NCBI GenBank assembly: GCA_935421135.1
Contig: OW285192.1
Span: forward strand, 19,321,001 to 19,385,000
DNA length: 64,000 nucleotides
Direction: 5' to 3'
Source of the DNA: Bugulina stolonifera
Taxonomy: Eukaryota > Bryozoa > Gymnolaemata > Cheilostomatida > Bugulidae
The notes beneath the pieces are model-generated. The model saw only the letters and a program-made list of their open reading frames with translations. It did no database searches and was not told the origin of the DNA. Position 1 is the stretch's first letter, and each line of letters opens with the position of its first letter. Shown one piece after another: positions 1 through 12,483 of this stretch. A program made the position numbers and the translations under genes.

Positions 1-8
1 GAATGTAG

Positions 9-2041
9 AGTTGTGAGCTACCTCCTGGGTCAAATCTCATTGTCTGCTGCGCTGCTGTGGATTCTGGTTGCTGGTTGGCTGATAAGTCAGGATACATACA
101 CATTCTTATGTAAGTACACCCTACATGTACGTGTAAGTACACCATACATGTACGTGTAAGTACACCCTACATGTACATGTAAGTACACCCTACATGTACG
201 TGTAAGTACACCATACATGTACGTGTAAGTACACCATACATGTACGTGTAAGTACACCCTACATGTACGTGTAAGTACACCCTACATGTACGTGTAAGTA
301 CACCCTACATGTACGTGTAAGTACACCCTACATGTACGTGTAAGTACACCCTACATGTACGTGTAAGTACACCCTACATGTACGTGTAAGTACACCCTAC
401 ATGTATACCGTACATGACTTGTACACCCTACATGTATATGTAAGTACACCCTACATGTACACCCTACAAGTCATGTACATGTAGGTACACCCTACATATC
501 TACATATCCTAATGAACTCGTAGTTTATCTATATTTAGAATAATTAGATTAGAATATATAAATAATTGATCATGTGATTAAAATCTAGTGAATGTTGTTC
601 AGGCCAAAAACTGATAGTATCAAGGAAGATGTTGAGACATTCCTGGCAGCTTCACCCCTAGACTGTGGTCTTATCAAACAGCTTCTGTATGCTGAGCATG
701 CCCAAAGGGTCTTCTGTCTGCTGCAGAAAGGGTTGCTGATAGAGTATGACAGCAGGACACATGAGAAGGTCAACGAGAGGAGGTGCAGCTTTGAGAATAC
801 CAACTGCATGGTGCTCACTGACAACAGGTAAACTCTTAGCCTGTTGTTTCTCATGTACATCGGTGTCTCTGCGACCTCTCAGTGGCCTTTGAGCAAGTAA
901 AACTTGTACCATACCAGACATCTGACATTGTATAACTTATTAGGTAATATATATAATATAACATGTTTATGCAGCCTTTGGATAGGGGAGAGGAATGCTT
1001 CTATATCAATACTTCCTGTCCATGAGTTGGTACGTAGAAGTAGCTCCGCCTCTCAGTGGATGTCATCTGAATCTTCTCATACCTACTCGGTCAACCATTT
1101 TACCCCTGTGGAGCAGTTAGTAGATACGGCGTCTCTTGTAACTGACAGAGAGGCGCTGCATGTGTGGAGTAGTGTCTACCCTGGTAAGTGACTCACCTTT
1201 TAGTTTAGTAATACTGCTAGTAGAATGAATCACCTTTTAGTATAGTAATACTACTAGTAGAATGAGTCACCTTTTAGTTTAGTAACACTACTAGTAGAAT
1301 GAGTCACCTTCTACTTTAGTAATACTGCTAGTAGAATGAGTCACCTTTTAGTTTAGTAACACCACTAGTAGGGTGAGTCACCTTTTAGTTTAGTAATACT
1401 ACTAGTAGGATGAGTCACCTTTTAATTTAGTATTACTGCCAGTAGGATGAGTCACCTTTTAGTTTAGTAATACTGCTAGTAGAATGAGTCACCTTTTAGT
1501 TTAGTTGTGCTGCTAGTAGGATGAGTCAGCAATGTTGATTATGAATCAGCTGTTGATGATGAGTAAATACAATGTAATGGTTTGAGTTGCTCTCTATTAT
1601 CTTACGATATGAATATAATCCATTGTAGGTTCTTGTATATACAAGTGGGATGTAAGGATGAGATGCAGAGTGAATAACTGTGATGTATCACGGGTTGTGA
1701 TGAACAGTGAGGAGTTGGAGAGTGATATAGATGCACCCATCAGCTGTCTGGCCTATCACTCTGGCAGACTGTTAGTCTCCACCACTACTGGCTACCTGGT
1801 CATACTAGACTCTGTATCCATGACTCCACTCGTATGTATGAAACCTCATCTTACTGCTTCATACAGGACAATACATAGTCTCCTCCCTCTCCCTTGTCTA
1901 GACAAGTACCTTACTGTTGGTGTCAGCTATAAGAACCTGTTAAAACCCAACGACAACAACCACCAAGCAAGCACTTGCCATACTGGTAAACCACCAATAC
2001 ATGTCATTAGCTGGTATATAGACCCTAGTGAAAGCCAGTAA
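9..2041 (+). CDS. 3' end of a beta-propeller (WD40-like) protein, partial
   Basis: Four terminal exons are visible: 9-109, 603-827, 975-1183 and 1629-2041 (stop TAA). The junction phases agree throughout (2, 2, 1). Exon 9-109 is read in the frame after TGTAG at 4-8; the other two frames do not join the next exon. Blade-like segments recur: SNLIVCCAAVDSGCWLADKS, then VFCLLQKGLLIEYDSRTHEK, SLWIGERNASISILPV, CIYKWDV and ISCLAYHSGRLLVSTTTGYL. This alternation of short hydrophobic strands with W/G turns is typical of a propeller. Such C-terminal propellers occur in LRRK/ROCO kinases and some RhoGEFs; I cannot choose between these. The N-terminal part lies outside the window, so the catalytic module is unknown. 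Introns 1 and 3 carry minisatellites that begin at the donors. Confidence 0.7.
110..500. repeat. ~20-bp minisatellite starting at a splice donor
   Basis: The unit is GTAAGTACACCCTACATGTAC, varying slightly, with about 15 to 18 copies. The first unit is the donor of exon 9-109 itself (TAT|GTAAGT), so every unit carries a consensus 5' splice site. The end of the array degenerates near 410-500. Confidence 0.9.
1190..1530. repeat. 37-bp intronic minisatellite
   Basis: About nine imperfect copies of a 37-bp unit (GAGTCACCTTTTAGTTTAGT followed by AATACTACTAGTAGAAT) begin directly after the donor of the exon ending at 1183 and fill much of that intron. Confidence 0.9.
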
Positions 2042-3584
2042 TCGACAGACAAATTTACTCATACATTTATTTTTATAAGGACTTACATTTAGTTAGTTTT
2101 CTATTTCTGTATTTATTGCTTGCTCTATTACCACTTGGCTGTTGATAGGAAATATCTCTATACGCTATTCTCTTATAATATATTATGTATTTTATGATTT
2201 ATAATTATTTGTATGCCTTTTATCTAGTTATTTAAATGTCTATGTATTATATGTACGAGTATTTACAATGTACGTATATGTGCACATACATGTACTGTAT
2301 ATGTACACATACATGTACTGTATATGTACGAGTATGTACATGTATAATGTTATATGTACATCTATTCGTTATTTAATTCCTTCTAGAAATCCTCTAAGTG
2401 TGTATCCAGTTACAGTTCAAAGATTTAGTTTGAAATGCACACTTGTTCTAGACTTACAGTATGTACATCACCAATCTACCTACTCTTACACTTATTCTAG
2501 ACTTACAGTACACAGTATGTACCTCACCAATCTACCTACTCTTACACTTGTTCTAGACTTACAGTATGTACATCACCAATCTACCTACTCTTACACTTAT
2601 TCTAGACTTACTGTATGTACCTCACCAATCTACCTACTCTTACACTTATTCTAGACTTACAGTATGTACCTCACCAATTTACCTACTCTTACACTTGTTC
2701 TAGACTTACAGTATGTACCTCACCAATCTACCTACTCTTACACTTGTTCTAGACTTACAGTATGTACCTCACCAATCTACCTACTCTTACACTTGTTCTA
2801 GACTTACAGTATGTACATCACCAATCTACCTACTCTTACACTTATTCTAGACTTACTGTATGTACCTCACCAATCTACCTACTCTTACACTTATTCTAGA
2901 CTTACTGTATGTACCTCACCAATCTACCTACTCTTACACTTATTCTAGACGTACAGTATGTACCTCACCAATCTACCTACTCTTACACTTATTCTAGACT
3001 TACAGTATGTACCTCACCAATCTAACTACTCTTACTGTCATGCATCTTCACAAATATCATGCTTCCCAAATCATGTAGCCTAAGTTCCTTGTGCACTAGT
3101 TAAGCCACTAGTTAAGCATTGCATGTTCCTCTGCTCAATCTCATGCACTCCATGCCTTTCTATTCCTAGCCTGAGTCCATATCTTGGAGTCATTACCCAC
3201 CCGTTCTCTCATACATGCTATTATTCTACTCACAAGTAGGTGAAGGTCATTCAGTTCTACATACATTTGTTCTATTTTAACTAGATGCACTACTAGTACG
3301 TTATACAATTAACTCTACCCTACAGTATATTATACCACTCATATCAACTCAAGTTATCAAGTACATGTCATAATAAAGACTTCATATCTGATAAACAATA
3401 CAACTTGTTTTATTTTTGTTGCTTTGAGCCCCTGATTCATGTCGTTATGGCTATGTATTGTTATGCATGACGTTTAGCACGCCTCCACACAGTCATGCAC
3501 TGAATTATCACCTTCAAGTAGTAAATTGTTATAATCCGTTACTGTCAAGTTCCGACAGTTCAGTTTAACCAATTAGGGAGGACG
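2042..3584. other. Intergenic stretch with a 49-bp tandem repeat
   Basis: No gene is seen here. The stretch between the propeller gene and the next ATG is AT-rich. From about 2445 to 3030 it holds roughly twelve copies of a 49-bp unit (CTTACAGTATGTACCTCACC, then AATCTACCTACTCTTACACT). An AATAAAG motif lies near 3372, but it is far from the stop codon. A CCAAT-like AACCAATTAGG at about 3567 lies just before the start of the following gene. Confidence 0.75.
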
Positions 3585-5058
3585 ATGCAGCCTCAACCTT
3601 CCCATTCGAGTAACCTCGGCTTAGTAACAGGAGACCGTGTCCATGATGACCCTTTCTCAGCTCTCATGTTTAGAAGGTTAAAGGTAAATGTTAAAGTAAT
3701 TAATTGCTTTCATCTGTGTTCCTTTGCAATGTATACACCTACGTATGCCTTCTACATGTATATTCTGGCTCAATAATACCATAAATGTATTTGAGACAAC
3801 AGTCAACCTTCCATTATGATAGCTTGCACTGTTATGAAGTCATTTACTAGCTACATGTAATGTCACTGTGGTTCTCTATGTAGATACTGGCCACATGGAT
3901 GTTTATACTCACAGCCTTATTTGTGCTCACTCTGCTTGTCTTTTCTGGAATGTCTTTTGGCTACAGTCGTACAGGCTCTAAGTATCAGTGGGTGCCTATG
4001 CTATCACTTGGTACTGGAATAATTCAGGTTAGTACTCCATTTCCTGGGTGTTCTTTGTGTGATGTCATAATTATCCTAAGTGTACTTACTATGTGTGATG
4101 TCATATCCTGAGTGTACTTACTATGTGTTGTGTCATATCATAAGTGTACTCACTATGTGTGATGTCATATCCTGAGTGTACTATGTGTGGTGTCATATCC
4201 TGAGTGACTTATTATGTTTGATGTCATATCCCGAGTGTACTTACTATGTGGGATGTAATATCCTGTGTTTATTGTGATATACATGCAGGTGATACTTAGC
4301 CTGCTACTAGCCACTAAACTTCGCAGAATTGAAGCACACGGACTGCCACACAGTAGAATATCACGTCTTTCACCCGTAAGTCTTGCCAGCTAGCTAGTTA
4401 CCACATGCACTAGATATTATTATGTACAATCCAGTTAGTTTTCTAACATACATGTAGCAGCACCTTAGTATAAATACTCATGTGTACCACACCAACTCTC
4501 ATATTCTTCTATTTCAGATGAAAGTTTTTATGATTGTGAACCTGAGCTTGATTGTCATATCGCTTGGACATGCCATCAGTTATGGACTCCTTTTTATAGC
4601 GAGTAACACTACTAGTGTTACTACGCTATATGTACAGGTGAGCTACATGCATGTATTATTACTATAATAAGTATAATAACCTAGATTGTGTGTGAGTATA
4701 CTAAGACCAATCACACAGACACATTTATGTAACTATACTTCATACTAAACAGACAAATTATCTTAGTTGATCCACTGTGATTATTAAACTAGTTTCCTTG
4801 AGGGGTTTAGAGGTTGCTCATTGGCCTCTTCTTCACTTATAGATGTCATTTATACACAGCGGTCATGGGTTGATAGGGATATCAGCTGCAACCCTCGTAG
4901 CCATGTGTGTGCTGACAGTAATAACAGGAATAAGCTCATTGACTATGGGAGTCGTCTACTTCCCATTGCTACCAAATAATAAGAGCTCGGAATACTACCT
5001 TGGCAGTGTTCATCAGGAGTATCACCACATACATGCTACAGAATCTACACCCCTTTAA
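3585..5058 (+). CDS. Four-span membrane protein, five exons, 221 aa
   Basis: Exons are 3585-3683, 3884-4027, 4289-4375, 4518-4637 and 4843-5058; every intron is phase 0 and has GT-AG ends. The product begins with a hydrophilic cytoplasmic-type segment of about 33 residues. Four hydrophobic helices follow: WMFILTALFVLTLLVF, a second around WVPMLSLGTGIIQVILSLLL, MIVNLSLIVISLGHAISYGL, and a fourth around GISAATLVAMCVLTVITG. A polar, His/Tyr-rich tail (YLGSVHQEYHHIH) closes the protein. The short N terminus, four spans and short tail resemble MS4A/TMEM176 or MARVEL-type tetraspan proteins, but I see no decisive signature, so the family is unassigned. The last coding bases and stop are repeated in tandem just downstream (to about 5150). 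Confidence 0.8.
4045..4265. repeat. ~32-bp intronic repeat
   Basis: Imperfect copies of GTGTGATGTCATATCCTGAG followed by TGTACTTACTAT occupy the intron after the exon ending at 4027, starting almost at its donor. Confidence 0.8.
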
Positions 5059-5150
5059 ACTACACTACTAAGTGATGATCTACACCCCTTTAAACTACAC
5101 TACTTAGTGATGATCTACACCCCTTTAAGCTACACTACTTATTGATGATC
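5040..5150. repeat. Tandem duplication of the gene's coding end
   Basis: CTACACCCCTTTAAACTAC, which includes the last codons and the TAA of the four-span gene, is repeated about three times with GTGATGAT spacers. Only the first copy terminates the reading frame. Confidence 0.85.
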
Positions 5151-6246
5151 TACACTCCTTGCTATCTGTGTACACCCCTCATTATAAGCTAAGCCTCTTT
5201 ACGCCAACTCCATCAGTGATACTAAAATATGGTGAATGTATACGCATGATTAACAGCTTATTACTAATATTACTAGTATTGCTAATATTGGAGGTCTGTT
5301 AGCTGTTTGAAAAGTAATGATTACTGCTGCTATCATCAAGTTTATACACTTTATTTACCTCCATACCCAAAGCATTATTGATTGGTGTATTGTATGCTGA
5401 TGTTATTGTTCGCCTAACTATCCAATTATTATCTTAACCCAAACTAAAAACCCAAATAGATAATTTTGACAACAATACGTAGACATATTTCATAATCAAT
5501 ATATCTGCCATGTTTCATAGAAAACTATTGTAATGTGAACATAATGAGATATTTAATAACTTATACATTCTAGTTACCAATGCAAGTGATCATGTTTGTT
5601 ACACAATATACATAAATATTTAAACACCATATTGGCTGTTTAGTTGATATACACATACATGAATCATATAATATAATGCTAGACAAGATACAGTTGACAA
5701 CTGAAATGTTAGGCAAAAGCTAGCCAGCTCTTTCTCCTTCTCCATCTCACAGACAGACTTTGACAACAGTGAGTGAGTTTCTACTGTATAATCTATAAGC
5801 AAGTAATATAGTAACACAATATTTAGCATTATTGTTCCTACAAGCTGTAATACATAAATATAATTATAGTATTATTATTACTGTGAACTGTAGTGACATT
5901 GGTATTAATACTAATTGCTGCACATCATACTTGTATATATATCATAATATCGTATTACTACCAACACCAAAATATGCTAACACATTTTGCTATATACAGC
6001 AATGATTGGTAATAGTGCTACTAGTGTACACTATTAATAGGTATTATAGTACTATCACTGTTGATAGGTGCGGTGTTACTACTGCACACTGTTGATAGGT
6101 GCGGTATTACTACTGTACAGTTGATCGGTGCGGTATTACTGCTGTACACTGTTGATAGGTGCGGTATTACTACTGTACAGTTGATCGGTGCGGTATTACT
6201 GCTGTACACTGTTGATAGGTGCGGTATTGCTGCTGCACAATTGGTC
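5151..6246. other. Intergenic stretch, promoter side of the ankyrin gene
   Basis: No gene is seen. The sequence is AT-rich. From about 6050 to 6240 there is a tandem repeat (GTTGATAGGTGCGGTATTAC, then TACTGTACAGTTGATCGGTG) immediately upstream of the ATG at 6247. It stays open in one frame by chance and is read as 5' untranslated or promoter sequence. Confidence 0.7.
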
Positions 6247-9200
6247 ATGTCTGCTGCTGAGGAAACTGTTGATCATCTTATCAAGCTTATTGAAGGAAAT
6301 AAAACACAGGAAGTGGAACAGTTTCTGCAGAATGCATCTGATGGTGGGAGTTTGCTCTGTCGCACTGTCGGCAAAAAAGGTGAGATTTGGTGCTATCTAT
6401 CGTGCCATGGATCGTCCATATTTGATTGTGTAGTCTAGTTTATGATGTATGAGATACATGTATGTATCATACATGTACATATGTACCATGTAACATGTAG
6501 AGTAGCCATGTAGCGTGTAGAGTAACCATGTAACGTGTAGTGTAACCATGTAACAAGTACAGTAGCCATGTAACACGTACAGTAACCACATAACGTGTAG
6601 AGTAGCCATGTAGCATGTAGAGTAACCATGTAGCATGGAGAGTAACCATGTAACATGTAGAGTAACCATTAACACATAGAGTAACCATGTAACGTGTAGA
6701 GTAACCATGTAACATGTAGAGTAACCATGTAAAGTGTAGAGTAACCATGTAGCATGTAGAGTAACCATATGGTGTGCTGTAACAGCTGTACCTGTTTACA
6801 GGTTTTACTCCCCTAGAGAGTGCTGTGTTCTGCTCACACATAGACCTAGTCTCCCTCATCCTCTCTAAGGATGTAGACGTGGACCACAGGCTATTAACTA
6901 CCGTCAGAAAAGGTATGAACCACCACTCATATGAACACACAGCTTTATTCACACAGAGTGTTTGTTGGCACCATTGCAAATTGTTTGTTATAAACTGAAT
7001 GACCTTATGGAGGTGTGAGTTGAAACTCTTTAAAATAATAAGACTCTCTGTTCAAACCTCACTCACTGTCCCTGAGATATCCAACTAGTACACTCACTGC
7101 CATACCCTCGCTCTGTCTGTATTAGATTGGTGCTCCTGTAGCCCATGATGTAAAATCTTGGATATTATACTCATTTACAGTTTAGTGGCGATAGTAGAGT
7201 GAGTTCTCATTGTTGATTGGTCGATGTGTGTAGTACTAACCAATGAGTAACTGTGTTGCAGGCGTCGACTGGTATGAGCAGGGTTCTACTGCCCTACATA
7301 TAGCCTGCAGTAAGAGACACAACGATATAGTCTTAGCTCTATTGAGTGCTAAGGCAACTGTTGATGTTGTAAATGAAGGGGCAGCCCAGCAAACACCCTT
7401 ACATGTGGCTGCTGAACATGGTAGGTTTAGAAGCTATAGTAACAAGTGCAGGCATATAATCCATTCAAATAGTAAAGCTGGAAACACACAAGAGCACATT
7501 TGAGCAAGCGTCCAAAGCTATAACCTTGTTAATAGGCATACTGAGAGAGCACGCGATTTATTAATTACCAACTCGTATTTGAGCGGTTATCCAGTACGCG
7601 ACAATGACCCACGTGTTAATATTTATTTAATTTGTTTACCAAACAATTACTGATGAGGGAATTGCTTCAATACTTCTATTGACACAGTTCTAGCGCTTTG
7701 AGACCGTTGGCACCTGGCCAGTATGCAAGCGTCAAATTTGCCCTTAAATGCTCTCGTGTGCTTCCAGGTTTATATATTCAGCTAGTAAAGCTGTGCTGAT
7801 GTTACATGGGATTGGTCTAGTTGGGATGTGTACCCTCTTTATATTGCTGCAGTCATGGCCATGTTCTAAAGTTATACCCAATGTATAAACCATAGCAGGT
7901 ACACTGTATTCCTGGTTGTAATGGCACATGGGGTACAGATACGTGTATTTCTCTGCCAACAGGTCAGCTAGCGCACGTCCAGAGCCTGGTTGAAGCTGGT
8001 GCAAACATCCATTCAATAGACCAGAGTGGAGAGCAGGCCATACACAAGGCATCTAGAAATGGCCACAATCCAGTAGTCATGTTCCTCATCACCCACGGCT
8101 CACAGATAAACCTCGCAAACACTGAAGGTACTACGATAGTGTTGTAGTATACAGTAGTACTATGGTATACGACAGTAATTGTTATATCTATAACCCTATG
8201 TACTTGTACATGTAGTTTAATATAACAGCTACACTATTATAGTGTTTTGCTATATAATCCAATTTATCTTTAACGTGTTATTTCGGATTTCTCCTCATCT
8301 TATTTAAATCGCATTGTAGGACCATAATTCCCACAATGCAATTTGTCCTCTGACAGGTCGTTATGTTCTAATAATACTGTAATGGTTTCTGTGATTTGGT
8401 GCGGTCGTCCTTGGACGACTATCGACCCAGAAATGAAGTGCCTATGAGTGGTAATAGGACTTCGCATTACATGAAAGATCGAGCGGTCTCAGTAGCCCAA
8501 ATACTACCAAAGACGACCCATCTGATCTCAAGTCCGACCTTCAGACTATACAATGAAAGAGAGTAGTTCAACCTAGTAGGCGGTTCGCTAAGCGAATGAC
8601 CTAGTAAAAGGAAGAGAAAGTCCCTGTATCAAGTATAGATGTGTCTTTATTGAAAGCCAAGCGTAGACTGAGACAATGAACAGTAAAACAGTGCCCTTTA
8701 TATAGTATAAGGACTTCCGGCCGACGTGACGTCGGGAAAAGACGACGTGTGGTCGTCCGGAAGTTGCGCAACAAGATGGCCGCCGGAAGCCCGACGGCCG
8801 ACCCAAAATAGGTCGGGTTCTACAAAAGTTGCTTATAATGGTCCAATTCATGTACAAAATGAATATCAATGGATTCTGAGAGGTCGGGCCTCTGTACATG
8901 GGTATAAAAGGCATTAAAAAGACTTAGTAACATTCATGCAGTTATATACAGTTATATAGTGAAACAATACATGAATAAGTAGTGAGTATGAGCACATGGA
9001 GACATGTATATAGACAGTAATTAATGGTTTGGACATGCAATACAGTTAAAGGTAAGTATACGGACACTAATTATGAGAATGTGAGTGTCAGATGAGTAGC
9101 GCTATAACAACTACTGAGCACTTAAGATGGATGGAGCTTCGTCCGGGAGTTGGAGTCGTATACAAATGTCCTGTACCATCACAATACTTCTATAGTGACC

Positions 9201-12200
9201 CTAATTCTCATTGGTTGTTGGTTGCTGTTCTAGATATTATGTAGAATTTTGTGAATTCTCTGCTTGTGAATATTGCTATAGATTACATTTGATACCAACT
9301 GCAGGTTACACTCCATTAATGATGGCTGTAACAGAAGGTCAACTAAAGACGACGATACTATTACTAGAGAATAATGCAGATATCAGCAGTGAAGACTCAG
9401 CCCGTAACAACCCACTTTCTCTGACTATATTAAAGGGACAAGAAGACATCATACCTTTACTGCTCGATAATGAGGTAGCCTTAGATCATCAGATCACAAT
9501 CTCCATGCCCTATGTCTGTTGCCTGTATACTGTCAGTAGTTTACATGCATGTACAATGCACATAATACTGTTAACTCACACCCTCAATGACTTGCGCCTC
9601 CGCCTGTTTAATAGAGCATAATATGTTCATCAGGTGGATACGAATGCACAGAATGTTAAAGGTAACACTCCACTACACTTGGCATGTCAACTCAATCAAC
9701 CAAACACTGTCAGCCTGTTGCTAGAGGTCGGTGTTGAACTGAATGTACAGAATGAAGATGGTAGAACAGCTCTTCACATGGCAGCTTTGTCTAACAGTTA
9801 TGACATCATCACTCAGCTGATATCTTCAGGGGTGGAGAGGGAATTGACCGACAATGACGGTATGTCTCACAAATTAAACATTGACAATGCAGGGCAAGGT
9901 GCTTCCTTCTAACAATAACACAACGCCAATGAAAATACAGTGTACCCTAAACAACCATATGACAACTCATCTGACAGACTATAATAACTCCATTTATCTT
10001 TTTATGAAACCAAGAGATATCATAGATATCATAGCTCAGGCTTAAGCTTCATTGTGATGTCATCACTTTGTGAAACGTAATCAGTTTATGCGATGCCATT
10101 ATTTTCTGTGATGTCATCAGTTTCTGTGATGTCATCAGTTTCTGCGATATCATGAGCCTGTGTTATGTCATCAGTGTGGTTTGTGTGATGCTATGTGTTT
10201 ACACAAAGATTTTACTTGAGTTTCTATGATGTTGTAGTAGTTAAAACTGCATGCAGTGTATAATTATATTATATGACAACTTGTCTCTGAAGGTAAAAGG
10301 CCAGCCGAGTGTACAAGTAGTCCAGAGATTGCTAATATGATAGCAACAGGCCAAATACCACCACCACCATCAGCTCCAGCAAGAGAACGGACTATAATCA
10401 AAGCAAGCAATATGCAGCAAACACCACTGCAGTCTTACAATTCACAGTCTGACCTTTACAATGTACCATCACAACAGCAATCCTACGGAGATGTACCATT
10501 GCAGCAGCAACCATACGGAGATGGTTTAGTTACATCTCAATCGATATCAGCGGAAGAAGAGCTATCACCTTCTAGTGAACCCCAGCCAGAGTATATCGAA
10601 GCATTAGAGGCTGAAGTCTTCTCCCCCCGAGCTCCTCTCTCTCCTAAAGTTGAGAGCCGACATAAACCCTTGGTACCAGACAATTGTGCCCCTAAGGCTA
10701 GGAGCAGGAACACAAACCATGCGAGTGGTACAGAGTTGGTACCTCTTCGAAACTCTCTTGGTATGTTTGTCACTGACCAATTTCTGATGTTAAATAACAG
10801 GTACAGCTGTAGCCTGGATGTAAATGCAGTGTATACAAAACCTGTATTATTACTCCGCATACATGTATGTAGAACTATGCAGAGCATTGAGCAATCACAG
10901 ATATAGCAATATTATAATCTATTTATATAATGATTTATTAGAGTACACTCTATCTTACTGTGATCTATTTATAGCTCTAGCTTACCGTGATCTATTTATA
11001 GCTCTAGCTTACCGTTATCTATTTATAGCTCTAGCTTACCGTTATCTATTTATAGCTCTAGCTTACCGTTATCTATTTATAGCTCTAGCTTACCGTGATC
11101 TATTTATAGCTCTATCTTGCCGTGGTCTATTTATAGCTCTAGCTTACCGTTATCTATTTATAGCTCTATCTTACCGTGATTTATTTATAGCTCTAGCTTA
11201 CTGTGATTTACTTATAGCTCTAGCTTACCGTGATCTATTTATAGCTCTGCCTTACCGTGATCTATTTATAGCCCTATCTTACTGTGCTCTATTTATAGCT
11301 CTAGCTTACTGTTATCTATTTATAGAAAACAGTTCAATGAGTCAGCAACTCTCCCAGCAGCAACACCAGAACCTGCCGGTCCTCAAACAACCAGGTGGTT
11401 CACAACAGTTTCAGCAGCCAATAGGAGTGGACAAGGCTACCGTTGAGATACTCAAGCAAAAGGTCAAGAGCCTAGAGTCTCAAATACTCACCTTGGGACT
11501 GGGTGATGATAAAGCTGTGGTGCTATACAGGTGCTACCTCTATTACAGTTAGGGAGTGAGTGACAATAAGCCTGTGGTGCTATAAGGTGCTGCTATGTCT
11601 ATTAGGGTTGGGCAGGTAGCCTACTCTCCTACATTCTATGTACACAGGCCTCTTAGGCTATTGTGTACGTCTAGGAGTTCCATGAGAGAAATAATGAGTT
11701 GTCATGTTATGTACAATGGTACTTCCTGTTCCGTAAACATTGGACATTTGCATCATATTTGCATGTGTGCATCCCATATGAGCTACTGCCTGTTAAGCTA
11801 TGACTTTATATGCATACAATGTACTCTATAGGCAGTTTGGAAAATTGAATGAAGAGATCAACTTAGCCAAACACATGGTGAGGGATTACTTGATGCAGAA
11901 TTCTCGACCTCTTACCCCACGGATGGAGTAAGTCACATAATTATCACCTTGATGTATAATAGCCTTAGCTCCATTCTTATATGCTGACATACCCCCGTCA
12001 TCTATTGAGATGCACTCATCCTCTTAGCTATTAATTGTGTATTCTTATGCTCTGGTCTTTGAACAATGTCTTTTTCACAGACTAACTCCGCTCAGACTGG
12101 GGTCGAGTAGCAAGCAATCAATGATATACCATTCTGTACACATGTTCTTGCAGCAGCTGTAGGGTATCTACATTCAACTGATGATGTTTTGTAGAAATAA

Positions 12201-12483
12201 TCAAGCAAAGCCGTCATGTTCTAGCCCTATGGACTTACCAATACCCAGGCACGGGGCTAACACACCCAGAGAAAGCAAACCTAACAACCACAACAGTAGA
12301 AAGTTTAACCCTAACTTTATGGTCGAAGCAGTTGAATCATTAAAGAGTGAGCTACAGATTTTGCGTAATAAAATCAAACCGACCCACTTAGCCAAACTCA
12401 ACCACTTTATAGGACAGGTGGAGAGTATGGCTTTGGCTATAATAACATTTGCACATGTCATGGCAGTAACATTGGTGTTGTAG
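6247..12483 (+). CDS. Ankyrin-repeat scaffold-like protein, eleven exons, ~699 aa
   Basis: Exons are 6247-6379, 6802-6912, 7262-7420, 7963-8127, 9305-9474, 9634-9859, 10293-10760, 11326-11530, 11832-11927, 12081-12158 and 12195-12483; they sum to 2100 nt and all phases agree. Residues 45-320 form about nine ankyrin repeats, for example GSTALHIACSKRHNDIVLAL, GYTPLMMAVTEGQLKTTILL, GNTPLHLACQLNQPNTVSLL and GRTALHMAALSNSYDIITQL. Many introns are phase 1 right before the repeat-starting Gly. A proline/glutamine-rich low-complexity linker follows (residues ~322-480), then a predicted coiled coil (VEILKQKVKSLESQILTLG) and a basic tail. No enzymatic domain is seen, so a protein-binding scaffold role is inferred. 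The last intron would be only 36 nt (12159-12194); it is required by phase and avoids the TAG at 12160, but this end is the least certain part. Confidence 0.88.
6470..6775. repeat. 18-19-bp minisatellite in ankyrin intron 1
   Basis: About 16 copies of GTAACCATGTAACATGTAGA are present. Long minus-strand open frames across it are repeat artefacts. Confidence 0.9.
8378..9183 (-). mobile_element. Solo LTR-like element, copy 1, in ankyrin intron 4
   Basis: The ends are TGTAATGGT and ACCATCACA, the TG...CA form of retrotransposon LTRs. They are flanked by ATAC at 8374-8377 and 9184-9187; AATAC also matches if the terminal A is shared. Read on the minus strand there is a TATATAAAG box near 8697-8705. 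About 50 bases further on is an AATAAA polyadenylation signal near 8646-8651, the expected U3-R-U5 order. No internal gag/pol follows, so it is a solo LTR. A second copy lies at 49355-50081, with strong similarity across the TATA-R-polyA block and in the segment containing CAACAAGATGGC. Confidence 0.82.
10080..10160. repeat. Short TGATGTCATCAG repeat
   Basis: Four to five copies of TTTCTGTGATGTCATCAG lie in the intron before ankyrin exon 7. The unit contains a CRE-like TGATGTCA core, but the context is intronic. Confidence 0.7.
10955..11325. repeat. 27-bp minisatellite carrying the exon 8 acceptor
   Basis: About 13 copies of CTATTTATAGCTCTAGCTTA plus CCGTGAT run straight into the acceptor of exon 8 (CTATTTATAG|AAAAC). 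Each unit therefore holds a copy of the 3' splice site. Confidence 0.92.

Noticed and set aside
1..109. Hydrophobic reading of the first exon in frame 1 (membrane helix)
   Set aside because: Its donor phase does not match the next exon; the reading starting at base 9 does match and gives a propeller-like strand.
6061..6246. N-terminal extension MIGAVLLLHTVDRCG of the ankyrin gene
   Set aside because: It is in frame only because the upstream tandem repeat lacks stops; the first non-repetitive ATG is at 6247.
7744..8052. Minus-strand frame of 102 codons
   Set aside because: Shadow of ankyrin exon 4 on the opposite strand.
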